Assembly (NCBI GenBank): GCA_013399115.1
Contig: VXAA01003938.1
Location: 62,001 to 126,000, forward strand
Length of the DNA stretch: 64,000 nt
Source: Anseranas semipalmata
Taxonomy: Eukaryota; Chordata; Aves; Anseriformes; Anseranatidae
Direction: 5' to 3'
The translations under genes were made by a program, and so were the position numbers. Below, in pieces: positions 45,201-57,200 of the stretch (positions are counted from its first letter, which is position 1; every line of letters starts with the position of its first letter). Under the pieces are notes generated by a model. It worked only from the letters and a program-made list of their open reading frames with translations, did no database searches and was not told the DNA's origin.

Positions 45201-48200
45201 GAAAAATGGTATGAGTCCATTCTACAGTAACCAAGAGTTAGTATGGCCTAATGGCTGGTAACCACTTAAGTTTAGAAATAGAATAGAATAGTTCAGTTGG
45301 AAGGGATCTACAAAGATCATGAAGTCCAACTGCCTGACCACTTCAGGGTTAATCAAGAGTTAAAGCATGTTATTAAGGGCATTATCCAAATGCCTCTTCA
45401 ATACTGACAGGCATGGAACGTGAACCACCTCTCTAGGAAGCCTGTTCCAGTGGCTGACCACCCTCACGGCAAAGAAATTTTTCCTACGTCCAGTCTGAAC
45501 CTCCCCTGGTGCAGCTTTGTGCCATTCCCACATGTCCTATCATTGGTTACTAGGGAGAAGAGATGGGCAACTCCTTTTCCGTTTCCCCTCCTCAGGAAGT
45601 TGTAGGGAGCAATGAGGTTGCCTCTTAGACTATTTTTCTCCAGACTAGACAACCCAGGTGTCCTCAGCCTCCCCTCATAGGACATGCATTCCAGCCCTTT
45701 TACCAGCTTTGTTGCCCTCCTCTGGACACGTTCAAGGACCTTAACATCCTTTTTATACTGTGGAGCCCAGAACTGCATGCAATATTGAAGGTGAAGCTGT
45801 GCCAATGCTAAATACAGTGGGATAATCACCTCTTTTGACTGGCTGGCTATGCCGTGTTTAATGCATCCCAAAATGTGGTTTGCTGTCTTGGCTGCCAGGG
45901 CACACTGCTGACTCATGTTGAGCCTACTGTCAACCAGCACCCCCAGGCCCCTTTCTGCTGAGCTGCTCTCCAGCCACTCATCTCCCAGTCCGTACGTGTG
46001 TCTGGCATTACTCTGTCCCAGGTGCAGAACCTGGCATTTGCCTTTGTTGAACTTCATGCTGTTGATGATTGCCCAGTGCTTCAATCTATTTAGATCCGTC
46101 TGCAGGGTCTCTTGTCCCTCCAGAGTCAAGAGCACCTCCCAGTTTAACAAAATAGTTAAAGATTAGGCTCATATGATCTATTTTATGAAGTTTTAGAAGG
46201 GAAAATTATTCATTAGTCGTTTTTGTCCAAGAAAGGGGAAAAATATCTACTGTTTGTTTTTAAGATTGCTATTACTAATCCCTCATTTCAGATTGAATAG
46301 GCAATCAATGGAGAAATTTGTTTAATTTTTAAAATGGTTTGGGAAGAGGAATTAGAAAAAAAGGTTTATGTTGGTGACGCAGTACTAGGACTAGTGTAAT
46401 TTATCAAAGCAGTCTAGGAGTAATGTTGTTATGGAAATTTTCCAATTGAAACATTACCTCTCATTGTGTTGTTGAACTGGTCCCATGTTCAGACTCCAAA
46501 ACTTAATTTGATTCATTTGTCTGTGTCTGATTTTTACATACTGTACTTCTGCTTCTCATTATGGTCTGTGCCTATGTTTTCATGGGTCTACATCAAAGAC
46601 ATTTTTTAATAAAAAGGTTGTTTGGAAGTTATCTAGGTATCTTCCAGTGAGGTCCATTACACTCATTTGACAGCATTCTTATTTAGAATAGCATTCCACA
46701 GCCACAATAACAAGGCACCCTGGTGACCTTATTGGCGTGTATTTTATAAATGCTGAAGCTACATGTATGTTGGTCCCTCACTTTATTAAAGTGGAGACAG
46801 ATGAAATGTAAGGTGTTGCTTGATCTGTCAGCTGCTGCTATCATACACTGTTCTCCAGTCATTCTCCTCTGACAAAGACAGACATTCTTTAATATCTTAT
46901 TCTTTTTTTTTTTTTGCCTCTTCAATTTTCCCCCACCCCTCTTGTCTGATCAACACTCCCTATAGCTGTAAATCAATGCCTTCCTTGCATATAGTACTTG
47001 GTGAGCTTTTTCTTTGGTTGCCATTTACCAGATCTGAGTATTTCCATTATGAGGAGACAAGAGAAATGAAAATGCATATAAAAGGAGACTGTGATTCTTG
47101 CCACCTCCCATAAGATTAACTAATTTCATATAACAGTATTAGCTGGGTGACATCAAAGGGTGAATTAGCTATAAATACCATTTTTAGTGAAATGAAAAGA
47201 CAGGACAATGAAGCTGGTTTGTGGAATCTCCCAGATGGTTACAGCTGGGATACAGTTTGGAAACAATCAAAAATGTTATTATGTTTTGTTCAGATATTTA
47301 CCAAATCATTAGAATGGCTTGGGTTGGAAGGGACCTTAAAGATCATCTGGTTCTAACCCCCCTGCCATGGGCAGGGACACCTCCCACTAGACCAGGTTGC
47401 TCAAAGCCCTATCCAGCCTGGCCCTGAACACCTCTGGGGATGGGGCATCCACAGCTTCTCTGGGCAGCCTGTTCCAGTGCCTCACCACCCTTTGAGTGAA
47501 CAATTTCCTCCTAACATTAATCTAAATCTCCTCTCTTTTAGTTTAAAACCATTCCCCCTTTTCCTATCATTATCTGCCCATGTAAAAAGTCACTCTCCAT
47601 CTTTTTTACAAGACCCCTTAAGTACTGAAAGGCTGCAATGAGGTCTCCCTGGAGCCTTCTTTTCTCCAGGTTCTCCAGGCCGAACATCCCCAGTTCTCTC
47701 AGCCTTTCTTCACAAGAGAGGTACTCCAGCCTTCTGATCATCCTCATGGCCCTGCTCTAGATCTGCTGTCACAGGTCCATGTCTTTCTTGTGCTGGGGGC
47801 CCCAGAGCTGGATGCAGCACTCCAGGTGGGGCCTCACGAGGGCAGAACTGAGGGGGGACAATCACCTCCCTCCCCCTGTTGGCCATGCCTCTTGTGATGC
47901 AGCCTAGGATGCAGTTGGCCTTCTGGGCTGCAAGCGCACACTGCTGGCTCATGTTGAGCCTTTCATCCACCAGAACCCCCAAGTCCTTCTTTGCAGGGCT
48001 GCTGTCAGTGAGTTCTTCTCCCAGTCTGTGCTCATGGCTGGGATTATTGCCCTGACCCAGGTGGAGCACCTTGCACTTGGCCTTGTTGAACCTCATTAGG
48101 TTCACATGGGCCCACTTTTCAAACTTTTCCTGGTCCCTTTGGATAGCATCTCTTCCTTCTGTTATATCGACTGCACCACTCAGCTTGATGTCTTCTGCAA

Positions 48201-51200
48201 ACTTGCTGAGGGTGTACTCGATCCCATGTCTATGTCATTGATAAAGATATTAAACATCACTGGTCCCCACACGGACCCCTGAGGGACACTGCTCATCACC
48301 AGCCTCCACCTGGACATTGAGCCATTGGCTACAACTGTCTGGCTGCAGCCATTCAGCCAATTCCCTATCCACTGAATGGTCCGCCCTTCAAATCCCTCTC
48401 TCTCCAATTTAGAGATAAGTGGGACCGTGTCAAAGGCCTTACAGAAGTCCAGGTAGATGAATGCACCATTTCAATTTTTACTTTTTTAAAACCATTTCCA
48501 GTCTGGAACAGAGCACTGTTTTCCAATATACTAAGCGATAAGTACAACATTCATTTCAATTGAGTGAAAAGTTCTGAACTCACTGAAATCAAATATCTTT
48601 ATATGAAAAATTTCATTTGGGAAGAAACTGAAAAAATCCTTTATTTTAAATGTTTCATTCATAGTGTTAATTTTCATCTTGGATATAAGAAGCTTTTGTA
48701 GATGTTCTAGGAGGAGAATTTACCCTAGATTTGCTGACTCCTTTACTAGAATTGCACTATAGTTTCTCTTTTTTTTTTTTTTAAAGTGTAATATTTCTAA
48801 TGCATACACTTTTCATGAGAGTTTTTTGTCCCCAGGCAAAATATTTTCCTTTGAGAATCAAGCAATTAGATGAGTACTTGTTTAGAGAGAACTTCAGTCA
48901 TTTATATGAAAATAAAAGACTTCACAAATAATTAAAAAAAAATGAAAACACAAGAAAAATTGTAACTTCTTCAAAGACAAGTTGGTCATCCTCTATGCTC
49001 AAAATTAGCTAAACTGTCCAAATTGAAAAAATGGAAGGCAAAAGAAAGATCAGAGTCTGCTTATGGGCACTGAATTCTCTCCCTAAATTCTCTGGGCTTT
49101 AGAAGAGAGAAGAACACTATAGCAAGAGGGAGCTAATATTTCCAATATAACTATACTAAACAGCAATATCAGACTAAAGATGGTCTCTACTCTGAAAAGT
49201 GGTAATATATGCAAACTATTGAAGTGAAAGAAAAGAGTTTGTTAGGTGGGATAAATTAATGGGGAATTTATCACCAAAACCCTAAAAAGGCAAAATCTTT
49301 TTCCAGCAATGGAGATCAAAGATTCTCTTACAAATCCATTTTAAAAATACATTCACTTGTATATAAATAACTTCATGAGATCCTTCCAAAAGGATATTCT
49401 GAACTGCTTTGGGTCTACTTTAACTTCAAAGAGAAAAATAGATGTTCAGATTGCCTTATTAGTGATTGCAAGCAACTTGTTCCAGGATTCAACTCTTTAT
49501 CTCAAAATGGTGCTTCAGCAACCCCAGATAAGCCCAAGACAGCTTTGCCTTGGATGAGCTGTTTGCCTTACCCCTTCCTCACAAATTCAACTCACACAAC
49601 AGCTGCAGAACACAGTTTTCAGACCAGGGTTTTGAGGAAAACTTGTACATCCATAGGATTCTCAAAGTGTTGATAAAGCCAAATTCATATAGGTCTGCAA
49701 GTCCCAGGCTTTTTACACTGTTTACTTTTTACACTTTTTTTACACTTTCTTTTCCTCTTTGGCATTCACTGATAACTTTGGCATTTTGTCTACCCTTGAG
49801 GGCTGCGATCATGTCCCTCTTTCATGAGTAGTGCCCATTCCTCCCCACCCTCAGCCAGCAGCAATGGTTATCACTCCATGTCTCACCTGTTAAGATGGGG
49901 TAGTGCAGATCTTGTATCACCACTGGAATGCCTTTGGGAATGGGGTGTTTTTGGGAATGGAGTGTCTTAGAGATCCATTTCCAAGAGATTCTTGAGTGTC
50001 TCAGAGATCCGTGATCCAGGAGTGTCTTAGAGATCCATGCCACAAGATCCATTTCCTCTTACCTGACCATGAAGAGTGTTCTATCACATGAAGAAATCTG
50101 CAAATAATAGCTAGTACTGTCTACTCATTTTTTTAACATCACTTTTCATACAAAGACTTTCCAGGCTATTGTCCTTCTGGCCAGTTTTTTATTCCCTTGT
50201 GTTGGAAGTTACCATTTCCAATGTTGTGTTCTAGTGTTGGTGTTATCAGATAACTTTCTGTGAAGACTCAGGAGTGTGGTGAATGATGACAGTGATTGAC
50301 AGCTAGGTCCAGCTGGTCTGCACCAAAAGTTTCAAGCTGTCTGCATCATCCCTTCGTGGTTGGGTCTATACTAAATGTAGTGTCAGGGTGGTCTGAAACG
50401 TCTCTGAAGGAAAATTTAAGTTGGTAAGATTATTTGTTTTCACTGTTCATTTACATTTGCTGCAATGTAGTCCTCTGTTTGTGTGTGGTAACAACATATC
50501 CAGATATAAAATGTTATATGGTAACAAATCTAAAAGTACTATTTTTCTGGACTGTTTATAAACAGCAGTTAGAAGCTCCACATGAAGAGCTGTTGTCTGA
50601 TGCTTTGCACAGTGTGGAAATAGAGTTGAGAAAACTTGCTGAGATACCTTGGCTTTATTATGTGTTTCAACCAAATGATGATGAGGTGAGTTTGATTACT
50701 ATTTTCTGTTTCTAATTAAACTTACTTTATTTTTAAGAGTAAGCTAGACTCCCTCATAATGTGGAGAGGCAATTTCAGTAATGATGCTGGATCATTTCTG
50801 TCTGCTGTGAGCAAGCCTCTAAGCGTAGGGCGTTTTTTTTTTTTGTGTGTGTGTGTGTGTTTTCGTTCCTCTTATGAATTTGAAAGGCTTTGAATGGTTA
50901 TTTAGCAAATGAAACTAGTATGGAGTTAAATCCTTACATGATTCTTTACAGAAGTAAAATTTGGTCTTAGTTTTTGAGATTAACTATGAATTACCATCTC
51001 AAGTATATAATTTAACTGTTGTTTTCTGTTAATTAAAGGTAACTATGTCTCTTCTTTCATGCAGGATCCCCCTCTGGATTACGCTAAAAGAAACAACAGA
51101 AGTACAGTGTTTCGCATAGTGCCAAAGTTTAAAAAAGAAAAAGTTCAGAAGCATAAGACCAGCCCTCAGCCTGGTATGTGTTTTGAAATTACAAGAAAAA

Positions 51201-54200
51201 TAGTAGCGTTTGGGGAAAATGTGATTTCGTTTTTTTTTTTCTTTTTTCTTTTTTCTTTTTTTGTTAAGAGTTGAAATGATCTACTCTATCTAAGAGTAAA
51301 GTCCTGACCCTGACAAATTGAGAGGCAACCAAACTAACTGCCATCTTCATTAGGATGAAGATTTCCTTCAGTGCATTTAGAAAGCATTCAGTAGGACCCC
51401 AAGACTTCCAGGTGAACCAAAGAACTACTGCAAAAATATTTAGATAGCTAGTGTTTCATCATGAAACAGGACCTGTGTCTTTGCTGGTGGTTACAGCTGA
51501 TTAACTCATAGCAATACAAGCCATATGTAAGCACATAGTTTCCCTGTGAAGCTCCAGTTCAGGTTTTTCAGGTTAGTTTCAGGAGCTGTGCAATACCTTT
51601 ATCACACTGGTTTAATTAACCAGTTATTCTTAAATTTCAGATGGGGTTTCAAGTTCACTGAGTTAGGCAAGTCAAACAAAAAGCCATGATAGTCAATATT
51701 GATCTTTTAATTAGTAGAAGTTGAACAAACTCCGCTCTCCTCTCTTCCCACTGTTATCCATGAACTTACTTGCTTAATATTATGTCCAGGAGTTAATCAG
51801 TGATTAGATGGTCCTAAAACTGTTTCTACATCTTTGTGTTTTTAATGGACAATAGGTCAAAATCTGCAAAATCTTGCCATTGTTGATTAGACTTTAGATT
51901 TCAGATTAGACTTCAGATTCACTTCACTGTAAAACTAAATCAGCATTGAATGAAGTTGCAAAATTATAGCAATAAGTAGCATAGCTATTTTTTTTTTCAA
52001 TGAATGTGGTCTTATTAGGACTAATGTGGGCAACTAACCTTAGAGAACAATGTTTTACAGAGAGCTTATTAATGACCTATGTAACACAATAGCTTAAAGA
52101 ATACTTGTAGCGTTAATTAATACTAGAAAATGTTAATTAAAACTGGACTTGCTTGCTGCCATTGCTATATATGAGGTATGGTTTATATATTAATTTTACA
52201 TGTTGATTAGTTTTTGAAGGCTTCTCCTCTTCCTGGATGACTACTAATAAATTAATGGTATAAAGCAGAACATTAGCCTTTGCGTCACTGATCCTAAGAC
52301 GGTTTAATGTGAATTTGCTGGGACATGAGGTTTTAAAGGCTTTACTGAAGAAACTGTAGTAAAGCTGAAAGCATGGCTGCAAAGCAAAGAACCCCAACTT
52401 TGTTTAGATACTTTCTCATGTTAACTGCTAACCTGTAACCTGCATGTAAAAAGGAAATTGTCGTTTTTTCTGGAAATGACACCTCTAACCTTTCCCTTTG
52501 CTAGCACGGCAATTCTACTCTGTTTTCCACTCTCTTTGGCCTAACCTTTGCTTGTAATGCATTTGAGCATGTAGAAATTAAGGGGGTTTTGCTCTTAACT
52601 TTGGTAGTTCAAAAATGGGGCACAGATGAAGTTGCTGCTTGGCTGGATCTGCTCAGTTTGGGAGAGTACAAAGAAATCTTCATCAGCCATGACATCCGAG
52701 GCTCTGAGCTTTTACATCTGGAAAGGCGAGATCTTAAGGTATTTCCTTTGTGCTACTTTTCTGCTATTGACCATTTTCTTTGACAAAACAACAACCAACT
52801 TTTCTTCTTTCCCTGCACTTGTTATGTGCTTGTAGCTTGGCTTACACTGTGCAAATATGCAATAAACTAATATGCGCTGTCCTTTGGCCTGAATTTCTTA
52901 AGTGCTAAATTGTACTCGCAACCAAGAATATCTGTGTTATCAGAAATTTCCTTTTTTGCACCATATGTAGAATGATAGCATTATAGTTTATGTCAGAAGG
53001 CATAGGAAAAGCATGTTTGATATGATCTTGCTGACATCAGTGTAATATAATGTTATCTTCAAGAGATCACTGTTTCCATTAAAGAGGATCAGTGTGGATC
53101 AGTTTATTAAGCTGGTGATAATAAATTTGCATATATCTCCTGCAAGGTCAGCAGCTTGCAGCTGACCTGCTTCAGGTGATTTATTGTGTATATACAGGAT
53201 AAATTTGTTATGAGAGAGATAAGCGGCTTAATAAACGGTGGCATTGGACTTAAATGATGTTGGTGTTTGTGTGTCAAAGTAGACTTTCACAGTAGGTTTT
53301 CTCATCCCCAGCCAATCTCTGCCTGATTTTAGCTAAAATAGATTTTAAAAAGAACGTTTTCTTTTGTCTTTCTGACTGTCTCAAAGATTCTAAAACTTTC
53401 TTCCTCTGAGGTCAAATTGGTAAGTTTTGCAGGGAGAAATGCTACCTAGCTGTCTGAGGCTGTTATTTGAGCTTGCCGGTCTTTTTCAAGAATGACTTAA
53501 GTGCATCCATTATATGTAATAGAGGCTACATCTTTGGGGATTCATTACGTTACTTTTCCAGGAACTCAGTAGTAATGAGTTCTTGATAATGTGTTTTGCG
53601 ACTGCTTTTAGCACGTAAGAGAGGAAATAGGATATTGTATAAATCACAAACATTTACATTTAGAGTGCAAGTCATCACTCTAGCCACAGTGCAGTAGTCT
53701 CCAGATATGGGCAATACTTTCATACAGATGTGCCATTTTTCGTAAAGTTTCTTACATAGTTTGAAATCTTGACGCTGTAAGGTAGTGCTTACATTGTGTG
53801 ACTGTTGCAGTAGAATGTAGCTGCTGAAGATAGATGTGTCTGATAGGATGTGTTTAGCTGTTGACTGTTATTTTACCCTTTGGTATTAGATTGCCTAAGC
53901 ATCTTTCCATGGAAGTTAAATTTCTTTCTTTCAGGATAGTACAGTCCCTCAATGCATAGAACTGTCCAAGCAACCCACCACAATGTTCCAATGATGGATG
54001 TTGCAAGTTCTTGTTCTGAATGGGCGCTGAACAAATTTAAAGCTTAACTGGGAAATTCTGCATCATACAATGCAAAGTTTTGCTAAAAAGTTAAGGGGAA
54101 TATTCATAAAAATAAGATGTCAAATTTGTTGGAATAAATAGAATAGAATAGTTCAGTTGGAAGGGACCTACAAAGATCATCAAGTTCAACTGCCAAAGAT

Positions 54201-57200
54201 GGTGGCTAAGACCAGTGTTAAGGTAGGTGTGGTTTCAGGCCCCTGACAGATGCCAATTTGGCTGCGCACCCAGGAGACTGGCACTTCAACCAAGTAAATA
54301 TCTGCAGCAGTGTAATCATCAACCTGTTCTCTCTGTTGCTAAGACAGATACGGATTCAGCCTAAATAGAACCCCTTCACAAAGGCTAACACCCTGAAATT
54401 TCTGTCTTGGAGCCTACATGGAGATAGACTTCTACTGTCTGGAAGCATTTATGCAGGTTTTAAGTTGCTCTACATAGCTGGGCTAGCAGAAGTCTTGCAC
54501 TAGAATTGTTCCCTCTACATGTTAGCAGAGATGAAAACTTCCGAAGTAGTGCTTTTTGTAAAGTAAGCCAGGCTTTTGGCCAAGCACGGCTTGCACTCCA
54601 TGTGCACTAAAATCCACACTAAATTTGCACTCCATCCACACTAAATTTCAACAGCAGAGTTGAGCACTCATCCTGTTGATTACATCCGGGGCCTGATCTC
54701 CGCAGGTAGCTAATTAAGGATGGCTCAGGGACCCTGCAGTTTTCTGCCCAGTGACCTGAACTGGTGTCAAGATGTATAGTGTGATACCTGGAAAATGGGG
54801 AACATGTCACAAGCTGCCCTGCTAAATTTTCCTCCGTTTGGCTATTGAGGTGTGCAGATGAGTCTTCAGTGCTTTTGTGACCGATAATCTGTCTTCAGTA
54901 CAGCCTCTCCTCCCATGCAAGGCTTGCGCTTCCTGCCAAACTAAATGGCGTAGTCATTCATTCTTAATCCAATTCTTCAATCTCTTAATCCATGTGCTAT
55001 AGTTACCTCTATGACCTCTCAGGTGTACAACAGGAAAAATAGTTGCCCATTTTAATTGAATCCTCTGGGCCCACCTTTCTGTGGTCAAAAATAGAGATAA
55101 AAAGCAGTAAGGAGAAGGATTTGATGAAACTCTCTTCCTTTGCATGCATTGCTGAACTAGATTGATACCTTGACTGAAGAATTGGATGCCTGTCGTTACA
55201 TTGCTGCATAGCTTGTGGATCCTATTCTGAGTTACCTCTGTGTGTGGCAGATGGCAAATGGAGAACGCCTTCCAGGAGGAACCAAATACCTCTCTCCATC
55301 CAGCCCCTCCAGTAATACCATTTCTCCAGCCTCCTGTCTGATTTTAGTTAGGGGAATCATAGACTTTTACACCCATGTGCTTTTCTTTCCCTTGAGGAAA
55401 GGCTGGGTAGTGAATTGTGAGCTGTGCTGTAGAAACTATAGAAAGAGGGCTTGTTTTGATCTTTTTAACCTTCTTTCACAAGGCAACTAATTGAAAACTA
55501 GGCTCTGATTTTTCTGAAATAAACGCTGGCATTCTTAGCGTTGACAACCTTGTCCCTGTGCATACAACTTGGCAATAATCAGAACTGCAACACATTTGGT
55601 AGGACTAGGGTGATGTCTCCTTAGAACTCCATAGCAATGTTGGTTTTCTTGAAGGTTTTCCAGGTCTCTTGTCAGCTTAATGAGGAGTGAGTGTTAAGCT
55701 GAAGTTTGTGCTGAGGACTGCGGCATTTCATCTCTGTCTTTTTGTAGTAATGTGTTTTGGAAAAGGTATTGCATGGAAACTGGTTTGTAAGGTTTGCTAG
55801 ACTTCAGGCATGCATGATGTCTTTTGACACTGGGAATGCAAGTAGGGTAGGTTTCTAATCTAGAAGATGTTAATATTAGGGACTGTTCATGTTAATTGCT
55901 TGGTAGTTTTACACTGTTGGTACATTTTACCAAAATCTGTGGAGCAAATCTGGAATAAATGTGTTGTTGGCTAAGCAGACAGGGAGCTAATCACAGTTGT
56001 GTAATGCAGTTGAAGAACTCCTGGAAGATGTTGCAAGAATTTTCATCAGCTTCTTCTCGCACAACTTTTTTTTTTTTTTTTTGAGCCTTATCTGCTGAAG
56101 GCATAAAAATGGCAAAGTGGGTAGGGAGGGCATGAGGAGAGGTGATTCTGTAGTTTTAAGGCCATAGCTGGGGAAAAAGGCTGTTTTATTCCTCAAACTG
56201 GCTAGAGTCTTGTCTTCAAAACTGAGATCTTTGGAGATCATTTTGGGAATGATGCACGGTAGGCTGCTGTAGCAGGCCCTTTTAGCCTGAGATGAGAGAA
56301 TTTCTGCAAACTTTCCTGCATCAGTAGTAAACTGGGAATACTAGATAGCATCTAGTGTCAGGAATGTATAACTCTTACTTTCCTTCAAACCAGGCTATTA
56401 GAGAAGCATGAAAATTCAGAGGTTTGATTTTTTTTGTTTGTTTTATTTTTATTTTTGTTGTTGTTGTTTTTTGTGGCAGGATTTAACAAAAGGGTCCCCA
56501 AATTGTGGTAAGTCTCTTGAGACTTGCTGTTCTCATCTACATTATAACACCTTCAGTCGGGATGGAACTAAAACTAAAATCTCTTGTCTCTGTAACATGG
56601 GCATTTTTGATGATACTTTGTAAAGGCTGGTGGAAAAAGTGGCTAAGTTTTCTGATAATTTCATAATATGGTTCTTTCTTCTTATATTTGAAGTCTGACA
56701 GTACCTCGCTATGTTGCTTATCCAGCAGTTCTACTCATCAAAAATGTTTGTTCTGAAAAATTTGAAAGTTCTTAACCTTTAACACGTGTGGTTTCTCATG
56801 GTTTGGAAAGTATTCTACAGGTTTTTGTTTAGGTAGAATTTCTGCCACAGAGCAACTGGGATATTTCAGTAGTTTCAATAGTCATGCATAATTTTGATTA
56901 ATTGGAAAATTAAGTTTAATATAAATAAGAAAAGATTCTCCAACGCCAAGTCTATAATGAAAAAGGTTAACATCATTGTTGGATGAGTTTATCCAATTTA
57001 CCTACATCAACTCTTTTAGCTTAAAAATTAGTATTACTTTTTTTTTTTTTTTAACTTAGATTACCACTCATTAGTGGAAACTAAATATAAATGGATGTGA
57101 TGTGGAAAAATCTTTTTTTTTCTGATAGGTTTATGAACAGCACTTGGCTTGGGGACTTTCTTGAGCACATCGTGAACTCTTTAAAGTTAACACCTTTGAG

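Larger units (their letters stand above)
44320..50565 (+). other. DGKH: Large DGKH intron with two antisense CR1 copies
   Basis: A 6.2-kb GT-AG intron with antisense CR1 copies at 45276-46150 and 47311-48465, plus a degenerate short tandem repeat at about 49920-50050. It ends in a cagcag tandem acceptor. Confidence 0.85.

Noticed and set aside
51059..51274. Read-through of the exon at 51065 into the intron as an alternative C-terminus
   Set aside because: The extra residues include a long Phe run from a T tract, the donor gtatgt is good, and a well-supported alternative terminus already exists in the last exon.
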